Assembly: GCA_963169105.1 (NCBI GenBank) | Contig: OY720643.1 | Coordinates: 20,928,373-20,992,372, forward strand | Length of the DNA stretch: 64,000 nt | Origin: Ceriagrion tenellum | Lineage: Eukaryota > Arthropoda > Insecta > Odonata > Coenagrionidae | Direction of reading: 5' to 3' | Part shown: positions 1-13,924 of the stretch, piece by piece | Layout of the letters: each line of letters opens with the position of its first letter | Position numbering within the stretch: the first letter of the stretch is position 1 | The notes under the pieces: generated by a model | Databases searched by the model: none | Told to the model about the DNA's origin: nothing | The model's input: the letters and a program-made list of their open reading frames with translations, nothing else | Translations under genes and position numbers: made by a program

Positions 1-374
1 TCATTTTTTTCGCGCGGTGCGTTTGAAGCTCCTACAAAACGGAAGGTTTTTTGGTGATACCCAAGAGCCTACTGCTGTGACATTATGATTAATTTTCAAA
101 TATATTGAGAAAACATACAAACTACTCACTGTTTATTTTTTTACTGCATCTAAGTGTTAGGAATGCCTCATTTTGTAAATAATGACTCCTTAGAGTGCAT
201 GCTCGTACCTTTTCCCATGTAAAAGGGCTGGTATATTTTGGCTAATTCCTCCAAAAGTAATGTAGTAAGGGGTAGAATGTTTGGTGTAATTGGATAGGTG
301 AGATATTTTTCTTTAAAATGAGACCAAATTTATTGGTTTCTAAGTAAAATGATTTTTCGCTCGGACTACCTTAA
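1..374 (-). mobile_element. MITE with TTAA ends, truncated by window start
   Basis: This is the reverse-oriented partial copy of a short inverted-repeat element that recurs complete at 21392-21958 and 32880-33421. It ends at 371-374 in TTAA preceded by the terminal inverted repeat read as TCGGACTACC. The first bases carry the family's internal GCGCGGTGCGTTTGAAG block. There is no coding capacity. TTAA at both ends of the complete copies fits a piggyBac-type target duplication; a TA-duplicating Tc1/mariner origin cannot be excluded from ends alone. Confidence 0.75.
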
Positions 375-3345
375 GTTTTGCCTTGGTGATTTATTTTCTC
401 AGCCCAGGATCTGATCTTTCGTGTTCGATCCAAACAGTGTTTTTCATGGTACTTGATGTGAAAAGTCTTAAATTGGGTTTTAGACGTCAATGTGGAATAA
501 ATTCACTAAATAAATAAGCCTGAAGTTATCGCTAACAAGTCAACGGTTCGTCGACTATTTTTCTTATTTTTCTACAAATCGTTCCTGCAAGGAGAAAGGT
601 GTTGTAGCTTGAATGCACAAGCAGTAAAACTGGTTGACTTTCATGGTTTTTACTGGCATTTTAGTGCAAAATGAAGTTTTACTGGTAGAAAACGAATTGA
701 GATGTTTTGAGAACAACTTTTTCTGTCAATTGCCTTTAACTTCTTTCTGGTTCTCAAAAGAAATTTCTTTCCAATCATTTTTTTAAGTCTGTAGATTGAT
801 ATTTGCGGTGACTAAAGGGCAAAAAAGATGACTGTTCTCACGCTTCAGGAAAGTTTTTAGAAATGTTTGATTCTCTTTTGTGATTGCCACAAAGAGCCTC
901 TCCATTGCACAGAAATTGATCGTTCGGGAGGTCATGTAGTCTAACCTGCTCATAAATCCGCTTTGCTGCCCGGAGTTCCTTATTTTCTCAAAGATCTTCT
1001 CGGAGCTGCACTCCGATATTCCCGGAAATCCTCTACAGAGAGACATCCTCAGGAAGAGACTCCTTCTCTTAGAATGGAAAAAGGAAAGGACAGCAATGTC
1101 CTGAGAATACGCATCCGGGTTTTTTCTTAATTAGTTCCTTCGTAACTAATTACCTTTTTTTTCACTCAAGTCCAATGAGGAATTCAGTCTTATCAATACA
1201 GTAATTCCCGCTGTTTCGTCAAAATTTTAACTGCTTTTCATGTGAATCACCTGGATTGAGTTGAACTCATAACCGTCGAAAAAATCTTTCCAATTTCCCA
1301 AAGGCAGTAATAATTGAGAAGATTATTTAGTAGATCCAGAAAAAACTATGTTCAGTCACAATAACATTTGAAATAACATGAGACTTTAAATCATCCTGCG
1401 GATGGAGTTTGATGACAATTAGTTAAAACAATTTCTTTCACTTTCATCAAAGATATTGCGTGACAAAGATCTTACGGAGAACAAATGCCAAGGCTATATT
1501 GGTACCTTAGTTGTAACCTCATAGGTCCGGAGAATGACTCATTTTTATTAATGAGAATAACGTAATTAACATAAATAATTTTTTACTGGCTGTGTCGTTG
1601 AGTAATACCCATAGGGTTTTTTAGGTGTATCAACTTCTACTACAATCACGTTCCATTCAGCATTAATGAAAATATTGTTACGAGGAAACCGAGATCGTTT
1701 CATAGCCGATGAAAGAATAGCCATGAAATGCCAGTAACTCAGAGGCCACAGGCTAGTTAAAGATTAGTTGAAAAATTTAGATCACCCAAGTGTCTGAGTG
1801 ATACGGAAATCATTGTGCTAGCCTTGCAATATACCTCTAGTTCTGATGAAGGTGACAGAATAAAAAAGATACTGTGTTGAAACTATTGAGCACAAATATT
1901 CCTTCTTCCTTCGCAATACTGGTGATCAGCACAAGCACAGAGCGTAATACTGACATGAAGAGACACAATTCACTTCCATCCTTCTCCTCCTCCCATTCCT
2001 TTTCCCTATTCTATCCCTTTTTCTCTGCTTCTTCCCTAACATCGTCTGCCACACGCCATTCCGGAAATACTCAGGGTAGTAAGTGGATACAGGGCATATT
2101 CTTCTAGACAGAAAAATCATCCATTTACACTGCGATAATCGAATGCACAACCACTGTCTTGTCAAGCCGGCGCGTTACCAAGATCTACATTACCTAAAAT
2201 ATTAGTAATTAAAGCGCCTAAATGCTCTGATTGGTAAACTAATCGCTCCTTGACGTTTAAATTGTAATAGTCTATTGATTCGACTTTTTTTCAAATATGT
2301 ACTTACATAGCCTGGTATGTCGCAGAAATCACTTGCTAATCATTTTGCTAAATCCTATAATGAAGCAATGATGTTTTACTCTATTTTCATCCATTTCCAC
2401 GAATAAATAGCGGATTTAAAGAAGAGGACCACTTAAGAATGGAATTATTTGTTCTTATTGTATCAAATGGGCTTTACCACCCTCAACCTTCAAGGCTGGT
2501 GTAACTCAATGAAAAATGAGTTTTATATATGGACGTTTTCCTGCAACTCATGACCTCAGGGAATCGTGGCAAATTGTTCTATCAGAGCTTCGGAAATACT
2601 TTAAGGAATGTGGATACGCCAATGCCTTGCCTGCTACCTTTAATATCATATGACCTTAAATTAAAGCTGAGATGCTCAACGAATCCCTTTTCATCGATAC
2701 TCTCCATTATTCAGGGCGCCTCCTTTATAAGGCATAGCGATACTGCTTGCTAAAATTAAAGTGCTATGTTGAATTATTTTTACATGTTTTAACGTCTAAA
2801 AGAATGCAATTTTCAGATGTTTTTGTACCGTGGAAAATACATATAATATTCCATATACTACGAAGTCACAGGCTTACGTCATTTAGACAATTGGAACCAA
2901 GACAGCAAAGATTAATCTTATGAATCCCGAGACTTTATTCGCATAAAAGTCATTAAATCGATTTTTTATTACAAGTGGATCATCTTGTATCGGAAAAAAT
3001 ATTTTAAAATTCCCTAGTTTACACTTCCATCATTTTGAAACTGTGTCCTAACACATGAACACGCCCAAATTACTTCCTTTTCAACAAACTTCATACCTCA
3101 GGAAAGATTTAGTTCTAAAATTACTATTTTCACAAAAGAGAACAATTATTTTCCGATTTGAAATTATAAATTAGAACACGAAAATGCAATTTTAAGATAC
3201 ACATGCCATTTTTAACCTCTTTTCATCGAGTTCATGTGCATTGTGAGGATTGATTAGCGCGCAAGTAAATAAAGTTTTTGCATAAATTATATTGTAAGAA
3301 ACGAAAATGTTTCAGGCGTTACTTGGTGGAGTTGTACCTTGAAAA
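375..3345. other. AT-rich non-coding DNA
   Basis: I see no gene, tRNA or complete transposon here. ORFs are short and resemble nothing I recognise. A CTGATGAAGGTGAC block near 1843, followed by GTTGAAAC near 1876, loosely recalls the retroelement 3' motif described elsewhere in the window, but it is too degraded to call. Confidence 0.5.
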
Positions 3346-3437
3346 TGGCACTCAGTTGCTGAAACCCGGGTCGGCTCTAATAAGTTAGTGTGGAATTAAC
3401 CAAGTTAACCAAGTTGTATCTTTTCATCATGAATGTT
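3346..3437 (+). mobile_element. Solo PLE-type retroelement terminus
   Basis: The segment reads TGGCAC, a short gap, GTTGCT, GAAACCCGGGTCG, then AATAAG and GTGTGGAATT with AAGTT downstream, ending in TCATGAAT. The same order of blocks is seen in the right arm of the palindrome at 30672-30760, including the TCATGAAT tail, so the two are copies of one element end. Just upstream, CCTTGAAAA occupies the place of a CCTGATGA core. It is a single, non-palindromic copy. Assignment to Penelope-like elements rests on the related end next to an RT fragment at 63.2-63.5 kb. Confidence 0.5.
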
Positions 3438-6400
3438 GTAATAAATATGATTTTATTTTCAAGCATCTCAATTCCACAAAATTGCCTTTGAAGTTTCAGG
3501 GCTCAAGATTTTTTCGAGATATAACCGTATGCAAAACGGAGTTCACCAAATGTATCGAGTTTGCTATTTTAAACTCTCCTCTCTGTTTTTCCTGTGAAAT
3601 ACATCATCTACCAGGGGAAGGGACTTTATTAACATCTCCGTTTTTAAAGCTACTCAGGAATCCTCTCGATACTCTGGTACGTTCTCTTTTTTGGGTGAAA
3701 CTCGTTCCCCAACGTATGATTGAAGCAGAATTTGAATTTATCAAGCGGCCCAAGCCCATCTTGAGTCATGGGAGGGAGGCAACTTCGGAATTTTGCTTCC
3801 GAATGCCGATTAAAAAGCATTCTTTTGTCTTCAATCGTTCGGAGCTCAGGGAAGTGACCCCTCCGGAGGGGGCTAAAGAATAAAGACGGAAAATAAATAA
3901 GAGAGGAGGACCCGCACGACCTTTCGGTGGCTCATGAAAACCTTCCTCGACGTGGAAAACAAAAGGCGATCCGTGGGCCTAACACAATGGGAAATGATTT
4001 GTGGGCCTCTTGTCTGAGCCCTTTTAAGAGCGTAGTACACACAGTGGGAGAGGAGCATAAATATATGTATGGACTCTACGTCATCCTTCCCATCACCGTG
4101 GGTCGGATGGTCGCCGGGTGGATGGGAGGAATATCACGGCGGAGATACGAAGCGGATGGAGAAAATAAATAACGTCGGGCATTTCGTTTTACACTCTCCG
4201 AACCAACTCACGTCCACCTGAAAAATATTCGTACGTCCGAGGCAAGAGGCGTGCGGCGGAGTGGCGCAAGTTTATTCAGTGGGTCCTTCGGTTGCATGCA
4301 CGTTCTTCTTCCGTGGTCGCCCGCGCCCTTGGGAAAGGCTTTATTTATTCCTTCCTAAACTACTTCAAGCTGCGCGCAGCTCTGAAGGTGCGTCACTGCA
4401 AGTTTTTGAGTGAATAGCATCTGCGTCGTGAAAAGCTGAAGAGCCAAACATAAGTTTTCCTAAGGATAATATAGACAGGCACCTTTATGAGAGAACGGAA
4501 ATGTGTGCTTGTAAAGTTTTATTGCTTCAAAACATCCGACACATTTTAGCAGTAGTTTCTTCATATCTCTCGTAAAAGTTTGATGAATTATCGTCCTTCT
4601 TAGCTTCTTTTTAGAAGTACGCTCGGTATATCTGTACCGCTATTTCTTCAACTTTTGGTGCTTGATAAAATTCAGCTGTCAATTCTTCTCTATTCTTATC
4701 CAACTATATAAATTCTGGTATTTCTTCTATCTCAAATATGTACCTCATTCAATTCGCCCATGCAACTATCCCTTGGTATTCCTTGTAAAATCCTCACATC
4801 AATTTGCCCCTATATTAAATTCTTGAAAAATTCATTGTCTCAGGAAATGTCTAGACAACCTAGTTCTTCTTTATTTGCCACATTCCAAATGCGGTTTCTT
4901 TTTCGGATCTTCTGAGCATTCCTTCTGGCTTCAGTTTCTTAGTCCATTACATCATCAGCGTCCATCTCAAGACCAGGTCGCGAAGGCTTTGATTCTTTTT
5001 TATCATATTTACTGATGGTCCATCATGGTTCCTTACCCATAGAGTCTCAAACTCATTACAAAGGCTTAAAATAAGGCTTTCTTGTTTCCCACTGAATCAT
5101 TCCGGAGCGTATTAATTGTCTGTTTATGAAGAATTCATCTACACCTGAGCTTAATGTCTGTCATGCAACTTCCGACATATGAGTGCAATTCAACTGGCTC
5201 TAGTTGCTCAGCTGTTTGAGTAAAATTATATATTTTTTTCGTAATATAACCGAAAACTTCAGTTAAACTTCATCAGCTGTGCCTCCGATTAATGAATATG
5301 CGTCATTTTTACCTTATGGAATATTTTTTTCATATTACTCTGCCAATGCATAAGTATTCTACAAAAGTTACTGTACATTAAGTATCAACGAGAGCTTTTG
5401 TTAAAAAATTGTGTTAATTATGACTTCTACGGTTTTTTATAAATAATCTTCTCACGACTTTTCGTAAACTTCCTTTAAATGCACATTTAACTATAGTTAT
5501 AATGTTTTCATGATCAAAATTATATGTAGCTTCCCAGGCGATCCAGTTTTACTGCGGACGAAACATAACATCGAAAGAAATTACCTTTCCGCCGGCCTCG
5601 ATATAATGCGGAAATTGTTAGAATAAGTACATACTTTCGTAAGAGTGAGGGTTAGTCCCTAGCCATTACTTCGAAGAGTTTTTGTGTAACACTCACAGGG
5701 TTTTAATTTGGAGACACGGAAGTCTTCAACCCAAAATCGGAAACTTCCGATGAAAGTAATTTATTTCGACAGAATTATGCACCTAACCTATCATTTTGAT
5801 GTTTATAAAACGCTTAGTGAATGGAAAAACGGTAAGAATGCCCGAGTGATCGCATGTCATTTACTGATATCCATTCTGGTTCTCGTATTCCAGGGCGTCT
5901 CCTTTGAAAACGGCCATTTTAATGCAAGGGCGATTATCAAAAATTAATTCCCCTTCGAAATAAAAGGTTGCCATAATATATCAGGAATTTTTTTTGGGGA
6001 ATAAAAGCGAAAGAATGCTGAGCATAGGGAAAAGAGCAACCTCTCGTGACTCATTCACGAGACTGCCTTTTACTCCCAAAAGACATATCCTTTTGTGAAG
6101 AGGGAAAAATCTCCCCGAAAATTCACCGTTGCCTGAGCTGTGCTCATTAAAGAGAGCCGGCACGCTAAACTGACCAAGGGATTCATAAAACCTCGTGTGT
6201 AAAAAAACTGGGAAATTCCCTTCCATTAGCACCTGTATATTTTTTGATAGCGGGTCCTTTCTCGAAGTGCTTAAGTGGCTTCATTCTTCATCTGACATCG
6301 ATTCTAGAAGGGACAGCTCTAAAATTTTCACACGCGAGTGAGCCCTAGGCAAGATTTAGGATGACCGTTTTCTCGGAGTGGGTGCAGGAAGATTATACAT

Positions 6401-6939
6401 AATTGGTCCCCAGTCCTTCACAATGAGAAGGAAATTTTGTAATTTCTAGCATTAGAAGAGTAATATTTTTTATCATTGTTCCACCATCTCAGAATTTTCC
6501 TTACGCATGCTGTGATTAATTTCTACAATATCGCTCTCATACACTAAGAAACCAAAGGTTGTTTATGATCTCGTAGATGGTAAAAATACTCTCGTTTCAT
6601 CATCCATCAATGAAACTAACTAACTTCGTTAACTTTTTGGAGTAGTTTATAGCTTTTTGGGTCTTAATATTTTGTAATGTTCAATGAATATTCCTGAGCA
6701 ATAGAAGTATTGGGTTTGAATTAATAAACGGATGAGTGGCCTAGTGTTTTATCTCATCTACTATTTCATTTGTGTGGAGAAAAATAAAATGAAAGGCATG
6801 TCACATTAATAAAAATACATGTTCCTAACTTTCCAGTACAATCGGTAATTCATATATTTCCCTTTCATATCTATTGAAAAGAAACCGTCATCACTTAAAA
6901 AGGAAATCTAACGATCTTACTTAATGAGGAGCTATATTG
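3438..6939. other. Non-coding DNA with a GC-rich block
   Basis: Mostly AT-rich. About 3640-4420 is clearly richer in G+C and CpG and contains several short open frames on both strands that look like by-products of composition. No domain, signal peptide or splice-supported exon is evident. The 4420-6939 part shows nothing I recognise. Confidence 0.45.
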
Positions 6940-7148
6940 ATGTCCTTATCTTCTTCTTTTCTTCTCTGGTTACAATCCTAGGATTGGTCTGCAACAGTCT
7001 TCCACTTTATCCGTTCTTGGGCCAATATTTTCACTTCACTATACGATTAGCAACCTAGTTCCTTCATCAACTGTCCCATATAGTCCAGTTTAGGTCTGCC
7101 TCTCTGGTTTTTTCCCTCTACTGTACCTTCTAGTATGATCTTAACCAA
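6940..7148 (-). pseudogene. LINE ORF2 C-terminal relic
   Basis: Read on the minus strand from about 7146, the translation runs LVKIILEGTVEGKNQRGRPK, then LDYMGQLMKELGC, a stop, SYSEVKILAQERIKW and KTVADQS. The EGTVEGK-x(2)-RGRPKLDYMGQ pattern is the familiar C-terminal tail of insect endonuclease/reverse-transcriptase ORFs of non-LTR elements, where it lies downstream of the RT and its thumb. At least two stops interrupt it and nothing upstream is preserved, so it is a dead fragment. It differs from the LINE-A/B tails elsewhere in the window and is therefore a different clade. Confidence 0.75.
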
Positions 7149-10100
7149 TGTTATACTTATTGAGGTCCTTATATTGAGCATGAAATGTTATAAAACAAGA
7201 AAAGCCTTGTTTAATTAAGGAATGGAATATATCGATTAATAGAAATGACAAATAAATGGAATACGTAATAATCGTAGAAGTTAGCCGGATAATAGTCGAT
7301 TTTATTTGCTCCTAGATGGTCAATTTTGCGAGTACCAGATACTAAGTGTCATAACAGAATGCGATGGTTATTTTATTCATAGGACGTATCCTTAATAAGC
7401 TAACTAAGAAAACTAAGCAAACAATGATCTCATTTTTCCATAAGTAATTCCCATAAAATTAATGAAAACATTGTTCACAGATTCTCAAAGATTCACCTCC
7501 TTTTTATGTATCAATGTGCCTAAAATGTAAGGATTTCTCGCATAACAAAAAGATGTGATAGATTATTTTAACTCAAGAATTTCACTACTACAAGTTATAG
7601 AATTAAGGCCACGGGGGAGATTATTTTTGATGTCATTGTAGAAAATAGCTATTATAGAAATTCGAATGAGTTGAATACAATAAACACATCAATCTTTCCG
7701 TCACAATTGGAAATCGTCGGAAATTGTGCCGACTATGGTCGACCGATATTTTGACGTTACCGGACTTAACCTCCTCAACAGGTATTTTGGGATTATATTG
7801 GAACTTATACTGTTTATCGCGTCTTTTCAAGGAAGGGTTTCAAGCTTCGGGAATTAGAGATCCTGAAAATAGAGAGTTTTTCTATTTTTTAAGACAGAAA
7901 TCCATAAATATAAGTACTGAAATCTCGCTGGGATTTTTTTAACCAAAGTACACCAATTAAAAATATTCATCCTATATTTACAACACTATTTCATGATTCT
8001 TTATGTAGATGGCTATTAGTTTTTTAAAATCGTCTTATTACATCTTGTTTTATTTCATTAGCTTATTCTTGAGACTTCAGTTTTAACTCTAGAATATGGA
8101 ATGAAATGGAAAAATTAAAAAAAATATTTGGGATACAAGTAGCTGGCTTATCATTAAAAAGCAAGTGGTATATACAGAAAAACTTGTGAGGTCAATTTTG
8201 TCAGCCGACAGAAAATCTTACGAGCTAATGTGTAATATTAGTGTGCCAAACTTGAGAAACTTTCTGAATATGCTAACAACTCCATTATTGGTAGACCTGG
8301 TAAAGAGGTGGTAAAAAGTAGCTACTGGGATGGAGGACGACACAAGAATGTATTTCTTTGACATCTTACACTGAAAACGCCTAAAAAACCTAAGTATTAT
8401 TGACGATTTCTTATAAAGTATTGCTAAAACATTTTATATTGTTTATTTGTAGTGCAGAATTACATGTTTAAACATACGAAATGCCAACAGCCATATATCT
8501 GACGCAATATGTGCGTCAGACAATCCTCATATTTTCAGTAATGTCTCTGAATGCAAATGAGCCTGAAACCCCTCGTATGATTTATGCAGGGACTATCTGG
8601 GTGAATAAGCTGCCATTTGCATTGAAAAAAGTGCTAGCAGCACGAGGTGCAGCATACAGAGTGGGTGTGAAAGGAGTATTTAATGACAAAAGTCCTCAAA
8701 TGTTGGAGATAAATTCTTTCCTTAACGTATGTCTGAGTGCTTTCCTCTGTATCACACACCGTGGAAATAGACTTCAATTTCAGAGAAAAATATATCTCTA
8801 AAGATTTTGCAAAGAGTGACTAATATTTTTCCTTCATTAAAATTCAACAAATTAAAGCAAAATATATTATTTAATTTCAATGAAAGTTATGCAATGTTAT
8901 TATAGGTAACTGAAAACTTCGTTCCAAATAAATCTCTCAAGCTGCATTATTCGTACTTTTTTCATCCATCTTGGTAGTGACACCGATGCCTCTTAGGGAC
9001 AGAATCGTTGTAGAGTTGGAGGTTTGGCAAATAAATAGTCATGGTAGACTGATATTTACCTTGAATATCGACGTTAATATGCTCCCCTCTAAACATGGAA
9101 AAAGAGGCAAAGAGAAATTACCCTGCTTACTTCTGACGATAGCCCGAATGTCTGGCTTCTGTTCGACCTACGTGTCTATCTTTATGTTCGACCACCCAGT
9201 TAGTAGGTAGAGCGTGAGGATTGAAGGCTTAATTGCTCTCATTTCCCATAAAAAGCAGTTGATCGTAGCAAAGACCACGGAAAAGATACTATAATTTGAA
9301 GGGGAACATGGTTGGAAAAACTAGTGAGGAACACCGTAAATGTTCAAGCAAGGAACTGACAAGGGTGAAAGAGAGGCGTTTTACATTGAAAAAAAAGTGG
9401 CTGTAGCTGGAATACGGCATTCGCAGGAGAGATAAAAATAGTATGTAATTTCAAAAGTCATCAAATGTGGAAGATTCGTACCTACTTTTCTATCGACTCC
9501 AGCGTAATCATACATTAAATAACGATACTACGGCAAATGCATTAGGTATTTTTTAGTCACAGCAACAGAAATCAGCTATTATTCTAACATCCCCTGCTAT
9601 CCCTGCTTTTTACGGTTCGCAGATCGCAGGACTTTGGTAGTATATGATCTATTAAATTGATCCAATTACAAATAAAATTCAATATCTTTATATATCTCCA
9701 TAACAATCTCTCTTTCGACCCCTCAATTCCTTATGTTATATCAAGCCCATTCATAGCCGGTAACCTAATCCCCCCTACGCCCTTCCTGCTGCTCACGTAT
9801 TAATGATGTGGGGATGAAATGCACCCCTGCCACACACCTAGGGAGTATGTACTATGCAGGGTATATACTACGTAGATGTAGTAGCAGCCGAAGTGGTCGA
9901 CGGACCATTTTGTCCTCGGATATTTCACCGAAATTGGGCTAATTTTGCCACTCTCGCCCACACAGGGTGGTTATATTTTTTTCAGCGAGGTGCGGAGGGC
10001 GTCGTGGCCGGTTGTTCACCCCGTGCTGTGTGACTCGAGCGAGCTGACCCCATGGACGACGACACTAAACCCCGACGTGCGAAATAAAAAAGGAGACTGG

Positions 10101-11045
10101 AGGGATAATAAAATTTTTAGGGAGAACTTGATATCTCCGGGCGACGGTACCGCCATCGAGGAGAAGGTTACGACACACTTGGGAGGGCGACGCATTCGTG
10201 TATCTGTTCCGGAGCCTCATTGTCGCCTCTCCTGCCCGAGCACTTCCCCAGAGCAGTACCCTCTTTTTAGTGTGTGTATGTGTGTGTGAGTGGGTGAGCC
10301 TTGAGTAGGGCCTTGTGTATGGCAGAGGCTGGGGAAGGAGTATGGCGAACAATGAGAGGGCTGGCTTTCGGAGGGTGGGGAGGGACGTCATATCTTAGTC
10401 GGTGGAAGAGGAATGCTGTGGTGGGGGTACTCTTCACTACAATGGAGATTGTATGAGCGTCAGCCGGCATGGTGCAGTGACCGGACGGAGCCCGTACTTG
10501 CCCACCTCCCTCCTCTTCCCCTACTTGTCTCAAGGGAAAGGGCGCCTGAATTGGCCGGAGGGAACAGGGCACCTTTCCCACAGGATGGTGATAAGGCGGC
10601 TTCAACCGACGGAGCCTCAATATGAAGCGAGAGATAAAATGATAGTCGTGGGAAAATGTATGGAGGCGCAGGACGGAGTTTGGAGGATGAATGAGGGGCC
10701 ATTAAGTAGGGAAGATGAAATAAGTTTCTTGGACGATCTGGAAGATGAAGGGGAGTTGGGGTGCATTGAGAGGAATTGGGAGTGGGTGGTATGCGATGGA
10801 AATAATTCCAGAAGATTATGAACGAAGGGGATGGAGTAGTGGAATAGTGTGTGAAGCTGTGGGATTTGGTGGGTGAAAATTCTGCGAGCAGAGAAGAAGG
10901 AAGAAGGGGGTCCCGATTTTCAAAACCGAAAGCTGGAAATAGACATGACTGTGCAAGGCATTCTGTAGGGCAAAAATTGCTCACTAAGTTTTCCAAGTTT
11001 CTAAATTGGGTTCTCGTTGACTGATACATACAAAATTCTTGGTTT
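7149..11045. other. Non-coding DNA with a GC-rich block
   Basis: The part 7149-9900 is AT-rich with no recognisable gene; an unrecognised 106-codon open frame lies at 8481-8801. From about 9900 to 10900 the DNA is GC-rich, with a TG-rich microsatellite near 10270-10300 and overlapping open frames on both strands. Overlap in several frames argues that composition, not selection, keeps them open. It could hold a regulatory element or an unseen exon. Confidence 0.4.
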
Positions 11046-11536
11046 TACACCTCATCTACATCCACATCTACGTCATACCCTGCAAGCCACCCAAAGGGTG
11101 TGTGGCAGGGGGTGCTTCCACACCAGGCATGCATGAACAATACGGTAGAACACCGAAATTACATTGAAACCCGCGTACCACACATGCAAAGCGCCAATTA
11201 AAAATCTAATATCCAAGAAACATTCTATCGTCAATCGTTCCAACATGCAAAGGATACAAAGAGTACTACTACAGATTCTAAATATCATGCATAAATAAGA
11301 ACATCAATATTTACATCATGCATAAATAAGAAAGAGGAGAATGTAAAGAAAAAGATTTACTGTCTGCCTATTGTCACAATTCGAGCTATTCATGACGACG
11401 ATCACAGCTGTTATGGTCCCGAATGGTACGCGGAAAAAATGAAATTTTATACCTATCCTACAATCTAGCTCTCTAATTTTATTGGCGCGATCTAATCTGC
11501 CGTAGTACGAGGGGGTTAATAATATGTTTTTTAAAC
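11046..11536 (-). mobile_element. LINE-A 3' end, 5'-truncated
   Basis: From high to low coordinate this reads the last codons of a LINE RT ORF (LDRAN-type block, then FPRTIRDHNSCDRRHE-like coding), a 3' UTR with GCATGCCTGGTGTGG, the stem-loop CCCTGCCACACACCC to GCAGGG, and a terminal repeat of GATGTA/GATGTG near 11050-11065. It is almost identical to 61552-62012. It differs by an extra segment near 11303-11325 that duplicates a GCATAAATAAGAA unit. The upper edge falls inside the codons for the NILL block of the RT C-terminus. Only about 490 bp remain, as expected from incomplete target-primed reverse transcription. Confidence 0.88.
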
Positions 11537-13685
11537 ACTCTTAAATTAGTTTATTCAATATTTTTCTTTTATTTTGTGGCATATTTATATTTGATAACAC
11601 TATGGATATGATAAATGTTTCGCAGAGAATAAACCCCTGAACTTCCTTGTGTTCCATGTATTTCTTTAAGTACGGAAATAACTTTGAGTCCAGTCCTACC
11701 GTGTATTCTCAAACAACAATAGACGCCAATGGTACTTCGTTTTAAAATATTTACAAGAATTATATATGGGAGTAAATACTTTAGAGAATAAAGTTTAAAT
11801 AAAATTAAAGGCTAAATTATCAATTTGAAAAAAATTCCGAGAGCTAAGAGACATACAAGTTTTGAGAAACTCGCTCAGACTCCTTACAATATATAGTTTT
11901 TGACCAAATGGGTAATGCAAATTGAGAAAGAAATGATCAAAATCCAGATAGAGTAATCTTGACACCAGTAAATTTATTTTGACTCCATTTATTTAATTTT
12001 CACCCGGTCAAGTCAATGAGATTAATAACACGCCCTTTCCTTTTTATCTAGTTTTAATTCCGAAAGTGTTTAGAAAAGTGAAAATGGCCATAAATTTCTT
12101 TAAAGATAGTTTTAAAACATTATTTAACAGTATTTTAGCCAAGCGGATGAATTATCTCACTTAATCGGGGAAAGGCAGGAAATGTTTAATTATTTTTAAA
12201 AATTATAACCTTTAATTTCCTAGGGTTATGAAAAGGAGTTCCTTGGTCCATCCCATATCATCATTAGGATGGGCAATCTTTTATACAATTTCCCTCGGTG
12301 TCTTCACTACCTTCACTTTACCCATTTTACAATCCTGAGTTGGCTCTCAGACCTAGAAAAACCTTTTAATAAACGTCCAAGTGTTACTTCTCGCTCCGTA
12401 TTCCACTTCAGCTTTCATGCACCGGATGTCGATCTCACATATGTCACAGTGGATAACGTTTCAGTGAGATTTTGGAGTGGGAATGTCTTGGCGACACAAG
12501 AATACGTCCTTTCTCTCGCTCTACGTCTCCTCGGGTGACGACAAGTGTTATGTCCTGCAGCAGATCGCCGTCACAAGGATACCGTGGGAAGAGAGAACTT
12601 GACGTAAAGATACCTCGTTACTCGAGGGCTGAACAAGTCCGCGCCTGATCTAAGATCAGACCCTTAAGCGTCAAAGCTTGTACAAGTTATCCACCAGTTC
12701 TCAATGGCAGTTCTTATTCCCCCATTGCCAACCTTCCCACTGAAAGGCCAACCATTTTTTCCCATGTCTCCTGCACCTGGCGATGACGTCGAATCTACCT
12801 TGCACTATCGCCCAACTCCATTGGGGAAAAAATCCTCAGAAATTAAAAGGGCAATTTGCGGGGGCTAAATTAGGACTAGACGCTATAATAGCTATGTTCC
12901 ATGTGGCTGATACTGTTAATGGTTACAATAGCTGCCGTTGACTTAGTTTTACGCGTCATATAACTTTTAAAGTTTCGATATGAAATGGACATGCTTCACT
13001 TTTATGTTTTATGTGCCGTTCATTTTTGAAAAATATTTGCATGTTAGCATGACAAAACTCACAATATTATGTAAATGTAGAGATCATGAGAATGAAATCC
13101 AGGAAGTAGACCTACGTTCAGCAGATTTAAAATTTCATTGCTCCCGCGAACGATAAGAAACCACAGAAGCTGCCGACAAGACCTTATAAATAGCTTTATT
13201 GATAGATACTCTAGCTAATTACTTCGTTTTCTCACTAATGCTTGTTTCTTAGTCTGCCACGAGGTACTAACATCACGTTTTCATCGCTTTCTGTATATTT
13301 ATCGAGGCTCTGTATGCTGCATATTATATACCCAGTTGCAAAAATGATATAATTTTGGGTGTTCTTGTTTTTATGATTTCTATAATATTGGTGTCATAAC
13401 TGCTGCTTTGGGTAGGTGACACTCTACCCCTTAACTGTGTATGCAGATTGAGGCTTATGCATAAATATTCCATTGTTTCAATAAATATATGGGCTAAAGT
13501 GTGGCGTATGTTGGTGAAAGATAATCCCCCGCTGAGCGCAATTGAGGTAGCATTATGTGGAAATGGTAAAAGGCCCCTTTGACGTATTAGTGCTGTGTTA
13601 ATCCCACAAATGTAGAATGATGGTTATCAGTCTTATTGCATGTGAAGATCCATCCCCGTAAATTTCCCAGTAAGTTTGACGGCTA
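11537..13685. other. AT-rich non-coding DNA
   Basis: No gene recognised. A perfect short palindrome, CTGATCTAAGATCAG, lies near 12645-12660. The segment around 12400-12850 is moderately GC-rich. Nothing here matches the repeat families found elsewhere in the window. Confidence 0.45.
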
Positions 13686-13881
13686 GTGCATGACTGGTGT
13701 GGAATCGTTCTCTGCCATAAACCCTAGTCTCTTGGGGTAGAGCGTAGGCGTAATCGACGACGGCGAAATACCAATCCTTAGTCCTGTTCGATGGGCACAT
13801 GACTTGCATACACACACACATTCCTATCACGCCATTCCCCTGCCACAAACCCTCGTGGTGGCTCGCAGGGTATTACGTAGA
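13686..13881 (+). mobile_element. Two degenerate LINE-A-type 3' ends in tandem
   Basis: The second unit ends with CCCCTGCCACAAACCC, TCGTGGTGGCTCGCAGGG and TATTACGTAGAT, which is the LINE-A stem-loop and tail in plus orientation. The first unit, starting at GCATGACTGGTGTGGAA near 13686, is a poorer match to the same 3' UTR. Neither retains coding sequence or a long GATGTA tail, so both are older than the copies at 11.1 and 61.6 kb. Confidence 0.6.
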
Positions 13882-13924
13882 TTCCCTTTCGGGATTGACG
13901 GTCAAATGATTTAGTAATAGCCGT

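Noticed and set aside
1843..1885. Further hammerhead-like motif (CTGATGA, later GAAAC)
   Set aside because: The interval between the two blocks does not form a stem and the GTCGTA, AATAAA part is missing.
8481..8801. 106-codon frame
   Set aside because: No recognised domain and no promoter or splice context.
10402..10821. 139-codon frame in a GC-rich block
   Set aside because: A 189-codon antisense frame covers the same bases. GC content removes stop codons, and neither protein looks like a family I know.
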